DNA from: Candidatus Dichloromethanomonas elyunquensis
GTDB lineage: Bacteria > Bacillota > Desulfitobacteriia > Desulfitobacteriales > Syntrophobotulaceae
NCBI GenBank assembly: GCA_001515265.1
Contig: LNDB01000005.1
Location: forward strand, 1 to 64,000
Direction: 5' to 3'
Length of the DNA: 64,000 nucleotides
Shown here: piece after piece, positions 27,011 to 35,643 of the stretch
Layout of the letters: each line of letters starts with the position of its first letter
How positions within the stretch are numbered: position 1 is the stretch's first letter
Translations under genes and position numbers: made by a program
The notes under the pieces: generated by a model
Told to the model about the DNA's origin: nothing
What the model saw: only the letters and a program-made list of their open reading frames with translations
The model's database searches: none

Positions 27011-28840
27011 ATGCAAGCACAAAATCTAAGAAACTTGGCAATTATAGCCCACGTAGACCATGGAAAAACCAGCCTAGTCGATGTAATGTTAAAACAAAGC
27101 GGTGTATTCAGAGCAAATGAGCAGGTTGAGGAACGCGTTATGGACTCGAATGATTTAGAGAAAGAACGCGGTATTACAATATTAGCCAAAAATACAGCTG
27201 TTAATTGGCAAGGAACCAAGATCAATATTGTTGACACTCCGGGACACGCCGATTTCGGGGGTGAAGTGGAACGTGTCTTAAAAATGGTGGATGGAGTGCT
27301 CCTTGTTGTGGATGCCTTTGAAGGTCCAATGCCTCAGACCAAGTTTGTGCTTCGCAAAGCGCTTGAACTTAACCTCAAACCCATTGTGGTTATCAATAAA
27401 ATTGACCGTCCCGAGGCTAGGGCCTATGACGTTGTGGACGAAGTCCTGGAATTGTTTTTACAATTAGGAGCTACGGAAGAACAGCTCGACTTCCCGGTTG
27501 TTTATACTTCGGCACGTCAAGGAAATGCCGGTTATGAACCCGGGCAAATGGCCGATGATTTGGTTCCATTGTTTGAAACCATTTTAAAAGAAATTCCTGC
27601 ACCGGAATGCGATCCGGAAAGTCCTTTGCAAATGCTCGTTACCACCCTCGATTATAATGATTACCTGGGCAAAATCGCCATAGGCAGAATCTTTAGGGGG
27701 AAGCTCGCTGCCAATTCCCCTGTAGGAGTCGTTAAGCGGGATCTTTCTCTGGAGAAAGTGAAAGTCGGTAAAATCTTTACTTTTGAAGGACTGAACCGGG
27801 TCGATGTTCTTGAAGCCAGTGCCGGGGATATTGTAGCAATCAGCGGTATTCCCAATATTAATATCGGAGAGACGGTGACATGCGCACTTAACCCAGAGGC
27901 TTTGCCCACTATTGAAATTGACGAACCTACCCTGACTATGATGTTTATGGTTAACACCAGTCCTTTTGCCGGAACTGAAGGAAAACATGTCACTTCCCGC
28001 AAACTTCGGGAAAGATTATTTAAAGAAATAGAAACCAATGTCAGCCTCCGTGTAGAAGAAACGGAAAATACCGATTCTTTTCAAGTATCGGGCAGAGGTG
28101 AGCTGCACCTTTCTATCCTGATTGAAACTATGCGCCGCGAAGGTTTTGAGCTCCAGGTATCCAAACCTGAAGTGATCATCAAAGAGGTTGACGGGGTAAA
28201 ATGCGAACCTTACGAACACCTCACTTGTGATATCCCTGAATCTGCTACCGGAACGGTTATTGAATTATTAGGGTCAAGAAAGGCAGAAATGCTGAATATG
28301 CTGAATATGCCCGGAGGAGTCACCCGTTTGGAATTTTTGATTCCGGCCCGCGGTCTGATTGGTTTCAGAGGTGATTTCCTGACCGAAACAAGGGGAGAGG
28401 GAATCATGGCTCATGTTTTTCATTCTTATCATCCTTATAAAGGGGAAATTCCGGGAAGAAACCGGGGAGCTTTGATCGCTTCCGACCCTGGGGAAACAAC
28501 GGCTTATGCCCTATATCAGCTGCAGGACCGCGGCAGGATGTTCATCGGACCTGGTACCAAAGTTTACGAAGGAATGATCGTAGGGGAAAATTCCAGGGAG
28601 CAGGATATCGATATCAATGTGACCCGTAAAAAACAGCTCACCAATATGCGGGCAAGCGGTGCGGACGAAAGTTTACGCTTAGAACCCGCAAGAATTCTTG
28701 GCCTGGAAGAAGCACTCGAATATATCAATGATGATGAATATGTTGAAATTACTCCGGTTAACATCCGGCTTCGCAAGAAATATTTAGACAAAAACACCAG
28801 GGTTCGTTTCGAGAAACAAAGAGCTTTGGGCGGAAACTGA
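27011..28840 (+). CDS. typA: Translational GTPase TypA/BipA
   Basis: Ribosome-associated GTPase of the EF-G group, needed for stress and low-temperature growth in other bacteria. The ATG at 27011 gives 609 residues starting [23 protein letters not shown] with GGGAG upstream; an upstream TTG lacks a ribosome binding site. The G domain shows [24 protein letters not shown] and NKIDRPEA. Domains III and V and the TypA-specific C-terminal domain (about 480-600) follow. A strong terminator comes next. Confidence 0.96.
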   Translation: MQAQNLRNLAIIAHVDHGKTSLVDVMLKQSGVFRANEQVEERVMDSNDLEKERGITILAKNTAVNWQGTKINIVDTPGHADFGGEVERVLKMVDGVLLVVDAFEGPMPQTKFVLRKALELNLKPIVVINKIDRPEARAYDVVDEVLELFLQLGATEEQLDFPVVYTSARQGNAGYEPGQMADDLVPLFETILKEIPAPECDPESPLQMLVTTLDYNDYLGKIAIGRIFRGKLAANSPVGVVKRDLSLEKVKVGKIFTFEGLNRVDVLEASAGDIVAISGIPNINIGETVTCALNPEALPTIEIDEPTLTMMFMVNTSPFAGTEGKHVTSRKLRERLFKEIETNVSLRVEETENTDSFQVSGRGELHLSILIETMRREGFELQVSKPEVIIKEVDGVKCEPYEHLTCDIPESATGTVIELLGSRKAEMLNMLNMPGGVTRLEFLIPARGLIGFRGDFLTETRGEGIMAHVFHSYHPYKGEIPGRNRGALIASDPGETTAYALYQLQDRGRMFIGPGTKVYEGMIVGENSREQDIDINVTRKKQLTNMRASGADESLRLEPARILGLEEALEYINDDEYVEITPVNIRLRKKYLDKNTRVRFEKQRALGGN

Positions 28841-28895
28841 TCACGATTTTTTATCCGGTTACTCCCGCTATCTTCCGCATACCCTTTGTTGTAAC

Positions 28896-28939
28896 AAAAC
28901 GCCCGGATATTCCATAATATGGTAATATCCGGGCGTTTT
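28896..28939 (+). terminator. typA terminator
   Basis: 16-bp perfect stem AAAACGCCCGGATATT/AATATCCGGGCGTTTT with a 12-nt loop, ending in TTTT. Confidence 0.85.
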
Positions 28940-28954
28940 GAAAGGTGATGGACG

Positions 28955-29269
28955 ATGTTTTATCAATTTCTTCTGGCGTTAAGCATCCGCTTTTTCTTTT
29001 TTGATTTTATTTTATTTAAAGCAATAAGAGAATCTCTCAAGCAAAGAGGTTACTTCTTTCGCAAATTATTCGGCTGTCCTTTTTGTCAGGGTTTTTGGTG
29101 CGGCTTGGGCGTCTTTCTGTATTTCCACTCCGTTAAACTGGATTGCCAAGATATAATAAATTTTTTTAGTTTTGGTTTCATTTCAGCTTACCTTGGTCTT
29201 TTCTCGGCAGTTATGCTGCACCCCCTTATCCAAAAGTACGAAAAGGATTCCGGAATGCCGTTACAATAG
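28955..29269 (+). CDS. Small membrane protein, DUF1360-like
   Basis: 104 residues, hydrophobic, with two or three likely membrane spans (about 3-22, 47-63, 73-95). The motif FGCPFCQGFWCG resembles the CxxCxxFW signature of DUF1360 sporulation/phage-related proteins. The ribosome binding site overlaps the end of the typA terminator region. Function unknown. Confidence 0.6.
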   Translation: MFYQFLLALSIRFFFFDFILFKAIRESLKQRGYFFRKLFGCPFCQGFWCGLGVFLYFHSVKLDCQDIINFFSFGFISAYLGLFSAVMLHPLIQKYEKDSGMPLQ

Positions 29270-29293
29270 CCTTCTTATGGGGGAAGACCTTTC

Positions 29294-30229
29294 TTAACTT
29301 CCTAACTCAGATACGGTATGGAATGTCATTCCCTTTTTTTGGGCGTATTGAATAATTGTCTCCAGTCTCTGCATACTGGTATTGGCATTACCCGGTTTAT
29401 TGGAAATTACGTGACCGTATAAGAGAAGTGTTTCATGGTTGTTATAAGCGCGGTCTATACCTTGGAATATCTCTTCATCGGTATGCCCATAGCCGTTATC
29501 AATACCGACAGCGTTCAAAACCCTTTGCCGCTTATCTTTAAGATAAACAGGATTAAAATCCGCGATCTTTTTGTTTTTTGGAGGATAAGCAGTATATCTT
29601 ACTGTTTTAAAATATTGAAGCAATTCTTGATCTAATTCTTTGTTTCCAGCGCCATAAGGATAAGCCAAATCTTGAACGCGGAAACCTTTTTCTTTCATCA
29701 AATTGAGATCGGGAAAAATTTCACTATTTAAATAATCATCCATCGAATTTGCTTTAAGATATTTAAGGGCATTGACATGATTGGTCGTATGATAAGCTAT
29801 TTCATTTTTCGCGTCTTGCAGAAGTTTCAGTTCAATTAACTGATTTAGATTAAGCGTATGGAAAAAACTAACATAAAACGTAGCTTTAACTCCGTATTTG
29901 TTATTTAAAACTAGAAATGAATACCAGTCATCCACACTTTTATCATCAAAAGTAAGAATAATTCCGGGCGAGAGTTCTGAAGCGAATGACTGGATAGCAC
30001 TTCCCCTGCTATTCGTGAGGGGCGCTTGGTTAATGGCCTGAATAACATCTTGTTTTGAGGTTTTGTTAATTGATTTTTCCTCTACGTTTTTTCCTTCATT
30101 GCCAAACTGAGGTTGGGAATGAGCAGAAATTACTCCTGAAGCGGGATAAGCCTGAGGCAAATCGTTCCAGGCAATTAACCCGATTATCAGTAGAAATACG
30201 AAAAATAAAGAATGCACTTTTTTTGTCAT
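29294..30229 (-). CDS. Secreted polysaccharide deacetylase
   Basis: 311 residues with an N-terminal signal peptide (about 1-30), so exported. The NodB domain (about 85-305) has LTFDDKSVDD for the catalytic/metal Asp pair, YHTTNH for the metal His residues, YPYG and LLLYGH. It would remove acetyl groups from peptidoglycan or another glycan. It is transcribed alone, convergent with the gene at 28955. Confidence 0.85.
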   Translation of the reverse strand: MTKKVHSLFFVFLLIIGLIAWNDLPQAYPASGVISAHSQPQFGNEGKNVEEKSINKTSKQDVIQAINQAPLTNSRGSAIQSFASELSPGIILTFDDKSVDDWYSFLVLNNKYGVKATFYVSFFHTLNLNQLIELKLLQDAKNEIAYHTTNHVNALKYLKANSMDDYLNSEIFPDLNLMKEKGFRVQDLAYPYGAGNKELDQELLQYFKTVRYTAYPPKNKKIADFNPVYLKDKRQRVLNAVGIDNGYGHTDEEIFQGIDRAYNNHETLLLYGHVISNKPGNANTSMQRLETIIQYAQKKGMTFHTVSELGS

Positions 30230-30323
30230 GATCCATCTCTTTTCTTATTTGCGAAATTATTCATTTGGTAAAATTACTTTTTCCCAATTGAATAATATCG
30301 TATTAATCAGTTTTTAGGAAGAT

Positions 30324-30358
30324 AAAAAAAAAGAAAAGGTCCTTTCTTGAGACCTTTT
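30324..30358 (-). terminator. Terminator of the mpg-NMO operon
   Basis: Stem AAAAGGTC/GACCTTTT (30334-30341, 30351-30358) with a T-rich minus-strand tail. The 30230-30577 interval otherwise holds only an unsupported 62-codon frame and a startless open stretch after the NMO stop. Confidence 0.65.
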
Positions 30359-30577
30359 ACTCCGCCTGCAAGCTTTTTCGTTTGTTCCCAATAGCATATG
30401 CATTGATGAATCAGACGGATACAATTCATAACAGCGATGATAAAGAACCGATTATTAATTAGTAATTTTAGAGTCAAATATGCCTTTGTTAACATCCGCA
30501 GCTTGAACTACCTTTGCAAACCTGCCACTTAATGAAGCTACAAATGTCCGCCCATTGATGAATATTACAGATTTATT

Positions 30578-31537
30578 TTATCTGTATACCCTGATTGTAG
30601 AACTGTAAACCTGAGCATCCCTTATTGCCTGTTTTGCTTCCTCAACCACCTGTTCAAGAATCCCTGTGCAGGAACCGATGCTCTTAATCATGCTCAAGCT
30701 TTGTCCGGCATAAACAGCACCCCATTCGGTATCACCCTCTTCAGATGCCTTTCTCGGAGCATCCGCGACAAGGTCAGCAAGTTTCTGCGCACTGGCTCCG
30801 GCTTTTTCTTCCTCCAGAAATTTATCTGATAGCTTATTTTTTACTATTCTTACAGCAGGACCATGCAAAGACCCAATGATCTCCGTATCTGTGTCATCGG
30901 CATTTACAATAGCCTGTTTAGCGTTTAGATGAGAGACACATTCCGTTGAGGCATAAAATCTCGTTCCCATTTGAATTCCTGCAGCTCCCATTACCAGTGC
31001 CGCTGCTAATCCCCTCCCGTCAGAAAAACCGCCGGCAGCTATCACAGGAACGGATACTTCCGTAATAACCTGAGTCATTAGCGCCAGGGTCGTAAGCTTT
31101 CCTATATAGCCGCCTGATTCCATCCCTTCAATTACAATGGCATCCGCGCCGCCCGCCTCAACCCTCTTAGCCAGTTTAAGGCTGGAGACAACCGGTATGA
31201 CCTTTATCCCTGCCCTGTGGAATGTATCGATGTACCGCACTGGATTACCTGCCCCCGTGGTGATAAAGGCAATCTCTTCTTCACAAATGACCTTTATTTT
31301 ATCTTCCACATCTTTGTCTTTAAATACGATATTGACGCCAAACGGCTTATTTGTAAGCTGCCTGGCCAGTCGGATCTGACTTCTTACCCACTCGTCATTT
31401 CTGCCCCCGCTTGCAATCACTCCGGCCCCGCCGGCATTTCCAACGGCCGCAACCAGCTTCGCTTCAGAAACCAATGCCATCGCTCCTTGAATGATCGGAT
31501 ACTTTATTCCAAGCAGATCAGTTAACCTAGTCCTCAT
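30578..31537 (-). CDS. Nitronate monooxygenase / FabK-like FMN enzyme
   Basis: A TIM-barrel flavoprotein of 319 residues. It has YPIIQGAMALVS at the start, GVIASGG, GVNIVF, VIEGMESGGYIGKLTTLALM and VIAAGGFSDGRGLAAALVMGAAGIQMGTRF-type phosphate-binding motifs (given in parts here). FabK and many NMOs carry His where this protein has Tyr in ESGGYIG, so catalytic details may differ. It is the last gene of an operon with a glycosylase, an FMN enzyme and a tautomerase. Enoyl-ACP reductase activity cannot be excluded, but no fab genes are near. Confidence 0.85.
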   Translation of the reverse strand: MRTRLTDLLGIKYPIIQGAMALVSEAKLVAAVGNAGGAGVIASGGRNDEWVRSQIRLARQLTNKPFGVNIVFKDKDVEDKIKVICEEEIAFITTGAGNPVRYIDTFHRAGIKVIPVVSSLKLAKRVEAGGADAIVIEGMESGGYIGKLTTLALMTQVITEVSVPVIAAGGFSDGRGLAAALVMGAAGIQMGTRFYASTECVSHLNAKQAIVNADDTDTEIIGSLHGPAVRIVKNKLSDKFLEEEKAGASAQKLADLVADAPRKASEEGDTEWGAVYAGQSLSMIKSIGSCTGILEQVVEEAKQAIRDAQVYSSTIRVYR

Positions 31538-31557
31538 TTTAGCCGCCTTTCAGTCTA

Positions 31558-31761
31558 TTATTGACCCTTTTTTCTTCTGGCTGTTATGGTTTCTCCAGCG
31601 ATACCCCAATTGTCGGTGTCCACTTCATCGATTACTACAAAAGTCGTATTCGGGTTTTTACCTAATACATCTACAAGCAACTGCGTTGCTCCCTTTATGA
31701 GCTGCTCTTTTTTTTCTGGTGTAACACCCTCATTTGTGATTCTGATATTTACATATGGCAT
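31558..31761 (-). CDS. 4-oxalocrotonate tautomerase family protein
   Basis: 67 residues with the catalytic N-terminal Pro (MPYVNIRITNEG), conserved PEKKEQLIKG and an Arg pair near the end (TARRKK). Such enzymes move double bonds in keto acids or dehalogenate small acids. It lies 20 bp before the NMO-like gene in the same operon. Confidence 0.88.
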   Translation of the reverse strand: MPYVNIRITNEGVTPEKKEQLIKGATQLLVDVLGKNPNTTFVVIDEVDTDNWGIAGETITARRKKGQ

Positions 31762-31833
31762 AAGAATCTCTCCTACTCTTTATAATTCATTTAAATATTA
31801 ATCCTTAACTACTTTGATCGCACATCTTTCCCG

Positions 31834-32784
31834 TCATCTCCAAATGACGTCTGAGCTAATCTTGCTAAGGTCTGAACTGCCAGTTAAGCTCATAACCCTC
31901 CGTAATTCCTCTGTGATTCCCTTTATGATATTTTCCACTCCTTCCGCTCCACCGGCTGCTAGTCCAGCCATTACAGCATACCCTGCCAGAACACCATCTG
32001 CTCCTAGGGCGAGCGCCTTGAATACATCGGTCCCTCTGGTCATGCCACCGTCAACAAGAACGGGGATCCTTCCACCGACCACCTTTACGATTCCCGGAAG
32101 CACCTTCAGTGTCGGAACCGCATAATCAAGTGTCGCACCGCCGTGATGCGACACAACAATTGCCGACACGCCAGCCTCCAGAGCTTTTTCAGCATCCTGT
32201 ACACTGAGCACTCCTTTCAGAATGAAGGGAAGCTTCGTTGACTGAACATAGCCCCTGATGTCTTCCAGAGTCTTCGGACTCATTAATCCGGGACGCACAA
32301 CACTTTCACCGATTTTGACCCCAAAACTGGAAGTGATATCCATACCCACTGCAAAAGCTCCGCATGCCTCAGCCTGCGATATCTTTTCGAAGATCCTTTC
32401 ATTATCTTTATAAGGTTTTACAATCTTCACCGCTTTCACGCCGGTAGCTGTGATTTCCCTGAGCTCGGCTTCCTCACCGATCCCGACAAACATGACGGCT
32501 CCCGCAGCCAGCACACCTCTCGCTATCTTGACCATCGGATCAGAACAAATCCCGCTCAGGGAGGACAGGGCCCCCGTCATGACAGGAGTATCAAAAGTTT
32601 GCCCGAAAAGCTTGACTTCCGTTGCAGCTTTCACAGAATCGATGATCCGGGTTTCGAACATCAATACGTCCAGATAGTCGCGGGTAATCTTCTGGACAAT
32701 ACCAGTTTCCGAACCTCTTTTCATATTCAGCGTACCTTTTTCTTCGAGGATCTTATGTCCCTCTGCTAATAATTTTCCAATCAT
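31834..32784 (-). CDS. FMN-dependent alpha-hydroxy-acid dehydrogenase family protein
   Basis: 316 residues from the ATG at 32784 (MIGKLLAEGHKIL), 12 nt after GGGAGG; the frame runs 26 codons further upstream without support. The TIM barrel shows FILKGVLSVQDAEKAL, the active-site His in VVSHHGGATLDYAVPTL, and VLVDGGMTRGTDVFKALALG for FMN phosphate. It is probably a lactate- or hydroxyacid-oxidising enzyme, substrate unknown. It is 32 bp downstream of the glycosylase gene. Confidence 0.85.
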   Translation of the reverse strand: MIGKLLAEGHKILEEKGTLNMKRGSETGIVQKITRDYLDVLMFETRIIDSVKAATEVKLFGQTFDTPVMTGALSSLSGICSDPMVKIARGVLAAGAVMFVGIGEEAELREITATGVKAVKIVKPYKDNERIFEKISQAEACGAFAVGMDITSSFGVKIGESVVRPGLMSPKTLEDIRGYVQSTKLPFILKGVLSVQDAEKALEAGVSAIVVSHHGGATLDYAVPTLKVLPGIVKVVGGRIPVLVDGGMTRGTDVFKALALGADGVLAGYAVMAGLAAGGAEGVENIIKGITEELRRVMSLTGSSDLSKISSDVIWR

Positions 32785-32816
32785 AAAAATTAAATTACCT
32801 CCCTTTTTATCACTAA

Positions 32817-33428
32817 TTACTTTACGGATACATACTCGTTTCCCTCGATATAAAATCTCCACGGATAGTCTTTTGCTTCTTCAGCATAGTCAACCCCAAC
32901 ACGTGTCGTTGAGACAATGGAAATGTCCCTAGCACCATCTTCTTCTACATAAATCTCATTGCTGCACAAATCCACCCCGTTAAAAGCGCTGCCAATGGAC
33001 AGCGAGGTACATAGTTTTCCCGGTCCGTTAGTCAACCCTTGTCTCTGTTTTCTGGTCAGTTCTTCGAAGGTTTTTCCGTATCTCTCATGAGCCATCCATT
33101 CAACTCCTTCTACAGGCTGTACCGCCCTGATTAAGACGGCCTGCGGATTTTCTTCTTCCCTTGTAACAATGTTGAAGCAGCAGTACATTCCATAAATTAT
33201 AAAAATATAGGAATATCCCGGTCCGCCGTACATGACCTCCACCCTAGGTGTTCTTTTCCCTCCGTAGGAATGTGCGGCTTTGTCCGTAAAACCCATATAG
33301 GCTTCTGCCTCTACAATTCTTGCAGATATCCTGCGCCCGTTTATTTCATGTACAAGCAGCTTTCCCAAAAGTTCTTTTGCCACTATAATGGAATCCCGGT
33401 TGTAGAATTCCCTGTCGAGTTTCTTCAA
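32817..33428 (-). CDS. mpg: DNA-3-methyladenine glycosylase (AAG/MPG family)
   Basis: Removes alkylated purines such as 3-methyladenine from DNA. 203 residues with FYNRDSIIVAKELLGKLL, RIVEAEAYMGFTDKAAHSYGG (in two parts: the Glu is catalytic), MYGGPGYSYIFIIYGM and GPGKLCTSL. It starts with TTG after AGGAGG. As first gene of an operon with redox enzymes it may answer the same stress as they do. A perfect-consensus promoter lies about 200 bp upstream. Confidence 0.92.
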   Translation of the reverse strand: MKKLDREFYNRDSIIVAKELLGKLLVHEINGRRISARIVEAEAYMGFTDKAAHSYGGKRTPRVEVMYGGPGYSYIFIIYGMYCCFNIVTREEENPQAVLIRAVQPVEGVEWMAHERYGKTFEELTRKQRQGLTNGPGKLCTSLSIGSAFNGVDLCSNEIYVEEDGARDISIVSTTRVGVDYAEEAKDYPWRFYIEGNEYVSVK

Positions 33429-33456
33429 TAGATTTTCCTCCTATCAGAATCTGTTT

Positions 33457-33492
33457 TCATGAATTTTCTCTGGAAAATGCACTCTCATTCAT
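33457..33492 (-). CDS. Possible 11-residue leader peptide upstream of mpg
   Basis: ATG at 33492 with GGAGG 5 nt upstream encodes MNESAFSRENS and stops 28 nt before the mpg start. It is within the roughly 186-nt leader. Only the ribosome binding site argues for it. Confidence 0.3.
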   Translation of the reverse strand: MNESAFSRENS

Positions 33493-33620
33493 GATTTCCT
33501 CCGAGCTCGGCTCGCTCAGATAATGGTAGTATTACTAAGAACTTCACTTACCATCTCACGGAGTATTTCCCGCTTCTTTATGCATAAATAGATAATGTGG
33601 ATATTTTTTATCTATTATTA

Positions 33621-33649
33621 ATTATAAGATTGGGTTTTAGAATTGTCAA
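33621..33649 (-). promoter_or_regulatory. Consensus sigma-A promoter of the mpg operon
   Basis: TTGACA (33649-33644), 17-bp spacer, TATAAT (33626-33621): both hexamers perfect. Such a strong promoter suggests control by a repressor, plausibly the divergent Rrf2 protein. Confidence 0.8.
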
Positions 33650-33701
33650 TAACATAAAATATATTAAAGATAGCTTTTATCTGCAATCTTATCCAAAACG
33701 A

Positions 33702-33730
33702 TTGACTTAAAAAAAATAATGCAGTACGAT
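33702..33730 (+). promoter_or_regulatory. rrf2 promoter
   Basis: TTGACT (33702-33707), 17-bp spacer, TACGAT (33725-33730). Confidence 0.55.
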
Positions 33731-33767
33731 GTTCGGTAAGTACATTTAAGTTGATGAGGTGATTCTA

Positions 33768-34271
33768 ATGCAATTTTCTGTAGGGGTTGAGTACGCTCTG
33801 CATTGTTTGTTATATATGGTGGATATTCCGGCAGGTAAGTCTGTCGGTATCAAAGATCTGGCCTTGTTTCAAGGGGTATCGGAGACTTACCTGTCCAAAG
33901 TTTATACAAAACTGAGGAAGGCAGGCATTGTCAAATCAATTCCCGGTGTCAATGGAGGATACGAATTATCACGTTCCCCTGCGGAAATCATGTTCCAGGA
34001 TGTTATCGAAGCGGTGGAAGGAAATACGCCGTTGTTCCAGTGTGTTGAGATCAGACAGAAAAAGACTATCCTTGATAAAGATAACCTCCCCAATTCATAT
34101 ACTAAGTGTCCATGCTTAATCAAGGTCGTAATGTTAGAAGCGGAAGAGCAAATGAAACAGTATCTGAGAGGTAAGACTCTAGCCTGGTTGAGCGAACAGG
34201 TAAAAAATACACTTCCGGAAGAACATACGAGGTCCACAATTGAATGGTTCAATAACCCGGATTTAAGATAA
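33768..34271 (+). CDS. Rrf2-family transcriptional regulator
   Basis: 167 residues from the ATG at 33768, with GAGGTG 6 nt upstream. The winged helix has SVGVEYALHCLLYM, GVSETYLSKVYTKLRKAGIV and GVNGGYELSR. Three cysteines follow in the order LFQC (near 90) then CPC (near 118-120), a spacing unlike IscR or NsrR, so it may sense by Fe-S, thiol or not at all. It is divergent from the mpg operon and probably controls it (inference). Confidence 0.88.
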   Translation: MQFSVGVEYALHCLLYMVDIPAGKSVGIKDLALFQGVSETYLSKVYTKLRKAGIVKSIPGVNGGYELSRSPAEIMFQDVIEAVEGNTPLFQCVEIRQKKTILDKDNLPNSYTKCPCLIKVVMLEAEEQMKQYLRGKTLAWLSEQVKNTLPEEHTRSTIEWFNNPDLR

Positions 34272-34375
34272 TCGATACAGATTGCGCTTGTTCCGGGTGC
34301 ACATAAAATAAGACCGTCTTTTATAACAGTCTCTGCAGCCTTATCCAAACCTCAGCCTTTTTCAGCAGAATCATT

Positions 34376-34639
34376 TTACGGGGTTTGTGTTCCATCCGGT
34401 ATTCCCCGGATTAATGCTATCTTTTGCAGCCTTGAAAGCTTCTTAATAGCATATTCCCGCTTGCAGGCTTCCTGTTTACTCTCCGCTTCTTCAAAATATT
34501 TTAGAGCGACAGGATACCTTGAGCGCGTATATTTTGCTCCCTTCCCCGCATTATGCGCCGCCATTCTCTTATGGATATCCATCGTCCACCCCGTATAGAA
34601 CGAACCATCTTTGCATTCTACAATATACACAAAAAACAT
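34376..34639 (-). CDS. GIY-YIG nuclease-domain protein (UPF0213/YhbQ-YazA type)
   Basis: 87 residues. The single GIY-YIG domain appears as FVYIVECKDGSFYTGWT, with R in DIHKRMAAHNAGKGAKYTR and the Glu in KREYAIKKL. The biochemical role of such stand-alone small proteins is poorly known. It begins 5 bp after tcdA, so it is the last gene of the copA operon. Confidence 0.9.
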   Translation of the reverse strand: MFFVYIVECKDGSFYTGWTMDIHKRMAAHNAGKGAKYTRSRYPVALKYFEEAESKQEACKREYAIKKLSRLQKIALIRGIPDGTQTP

Positions 34640-34644
34640 TTAGC

Positions 34645-35385
34645 TTAACCTTTGCCGTCCATTTTATCCTTAATTTTCAGAATATCTTTGATGACTTCAC
34701 CAGCCATCAGCAGCCCCGCCACAGAGGGAACATAAGAGATACTCCCCGGGATCCGGCGTTTTTTTGTGGCACTGTTCATTTCCCCGATGAAAGGTTTCAA
34801 TGGAAGTTCCGGCGAGAATACCACTTTAAAGCCATGGGTGATCCCTTCTTGTTTAAGCAGTTTGCGTACCGCTTTCGCCAATGGACAACCGGTTGTCTTG
34901 GAAATATCCGCAACCCTGAAACTCAAGGCTTCCAGACGGTTGCCTGCACCCATACAGGAAATGAACGAAATCTTCCGATCTACGCATTCTTTAGCCAGAC
35001 TTACTTTGCTTTTTACTGTATCTATGGCATCGACTACATAATCGGGATGATTAGATAAAAAAAGTTCTGCTTCTTCGGAAGTATAAAACGTTTTAAAGAC
35101 CTCAATCTCCAATTGGGGATTGATATCCAAAAGTCTTTCTTTCATTACATCTACCTTGGCCTGCCCGACTGTAGAACGCAGAGCATGAAGCTGGCGGTTG
35201 ATATTGGTAAGACAGATTTCATCAAAATCAATCAGCTTGAGTTTTCCTATCCCCGCTCTTGCCAAAGCTTCAGCCGTATAGGAACCAACCCCGCCCAAGC
35301 CGAAGATCGAAACTTTGCTGCAATTAAGTTTTCTTAAACCTTCTTCTCCGATCAAGAGTTCTGTCCGTGAAAATTGATGCTGCAT
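34645..35385 (-). CDS. tcdA: tRNA threonylcarbamoyladenosine dehydratase
   Basis: Ubiquitin-activating-like (ThiF/MoeB fold) enzyme that cyclises t6A to ct6A in tRNA, using ATP. 246 residues with SRTELLIGEEGLRKL, the nucleotide loop IFGLGGVGSYTAEALARAG, DFDEICLTNINRQ, and the typical C-terminal SISYVPSVAGLLMAGEVI. It sits 24 bp after copZ; co-transcription with copper genes is probably incidental. Confidence 0.93.
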   Translation of the reverse strand: MQHQFSRTELLIGEEGLRKLNCSKVSIFGLGGVGSYTAEALARAGIGKLKLIDFDEICLTNINRQLHALRSTVGQAKVDVMKERLLDINPQLEIEVFKTFYTSEEAELFLSNHPDYVVDAIDTVKSKVSLAKECVDRKISFISCMGAGNRLEALSFRVADISKTTGCPLAKAVRKLLKQEGITHGFKVVFSPELPLKPFIGEMNSATKKRRIPGSISYVPSVAGLLMAGEVIKDILKIKDKMDGKG

Positions 35386-35409
35386 AATGATCTTTCCTTA
35401 ATCCTTTTC

Positions 35410-35619
35410 CTATTTCACATCATAGCCTTGGTCATCAATCGTTTTTTTTATATTATCTAAACTGACCTCGCCATCTTCATACACGACACTGACCGTTTTA
35501 TCTGTCAGACTGACATCCACCTTGGATACCCCGGCTAAAGAACCCACCGCTTTTTGAATACTGTTTACACAGTGATGGCAAGACATTCCTTCCACTTTGA
35601 GCACATTTTTTTGCATCAT
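35410..35619 (-). CDS. copZ: Copper chaperone (HMA domain)
   Basis: 69 residues, one heavy-metal-associated domain, with the metal-binding loop GMSCHHC. Delivers Cu(I) to the ATPase encoded 24 bp upstream. Confidence 0.93.
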   Translation of the reverse strand: MMQKNVLKVEGMSCHHCVNSIQKAVGSLAGVSKVDVSLTDKTVSVVYEDGEVSLDNIKKTIDDQGYDVK

Positions 35620-35643
35620 AATCCTAAACCTCCTCTATTCGGT

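Noticed and set aside
30307-30495. 62-codon minus-strand frame
   Set aside because: No ribosome binding site, ends in a terminator hairpin, no family resemblance.
30460-30577. Open stretch of about 36 codons in frame after the NMO-like stop
   Set aside because: Looks protein-like but has no usable start codon; at most a remnant.
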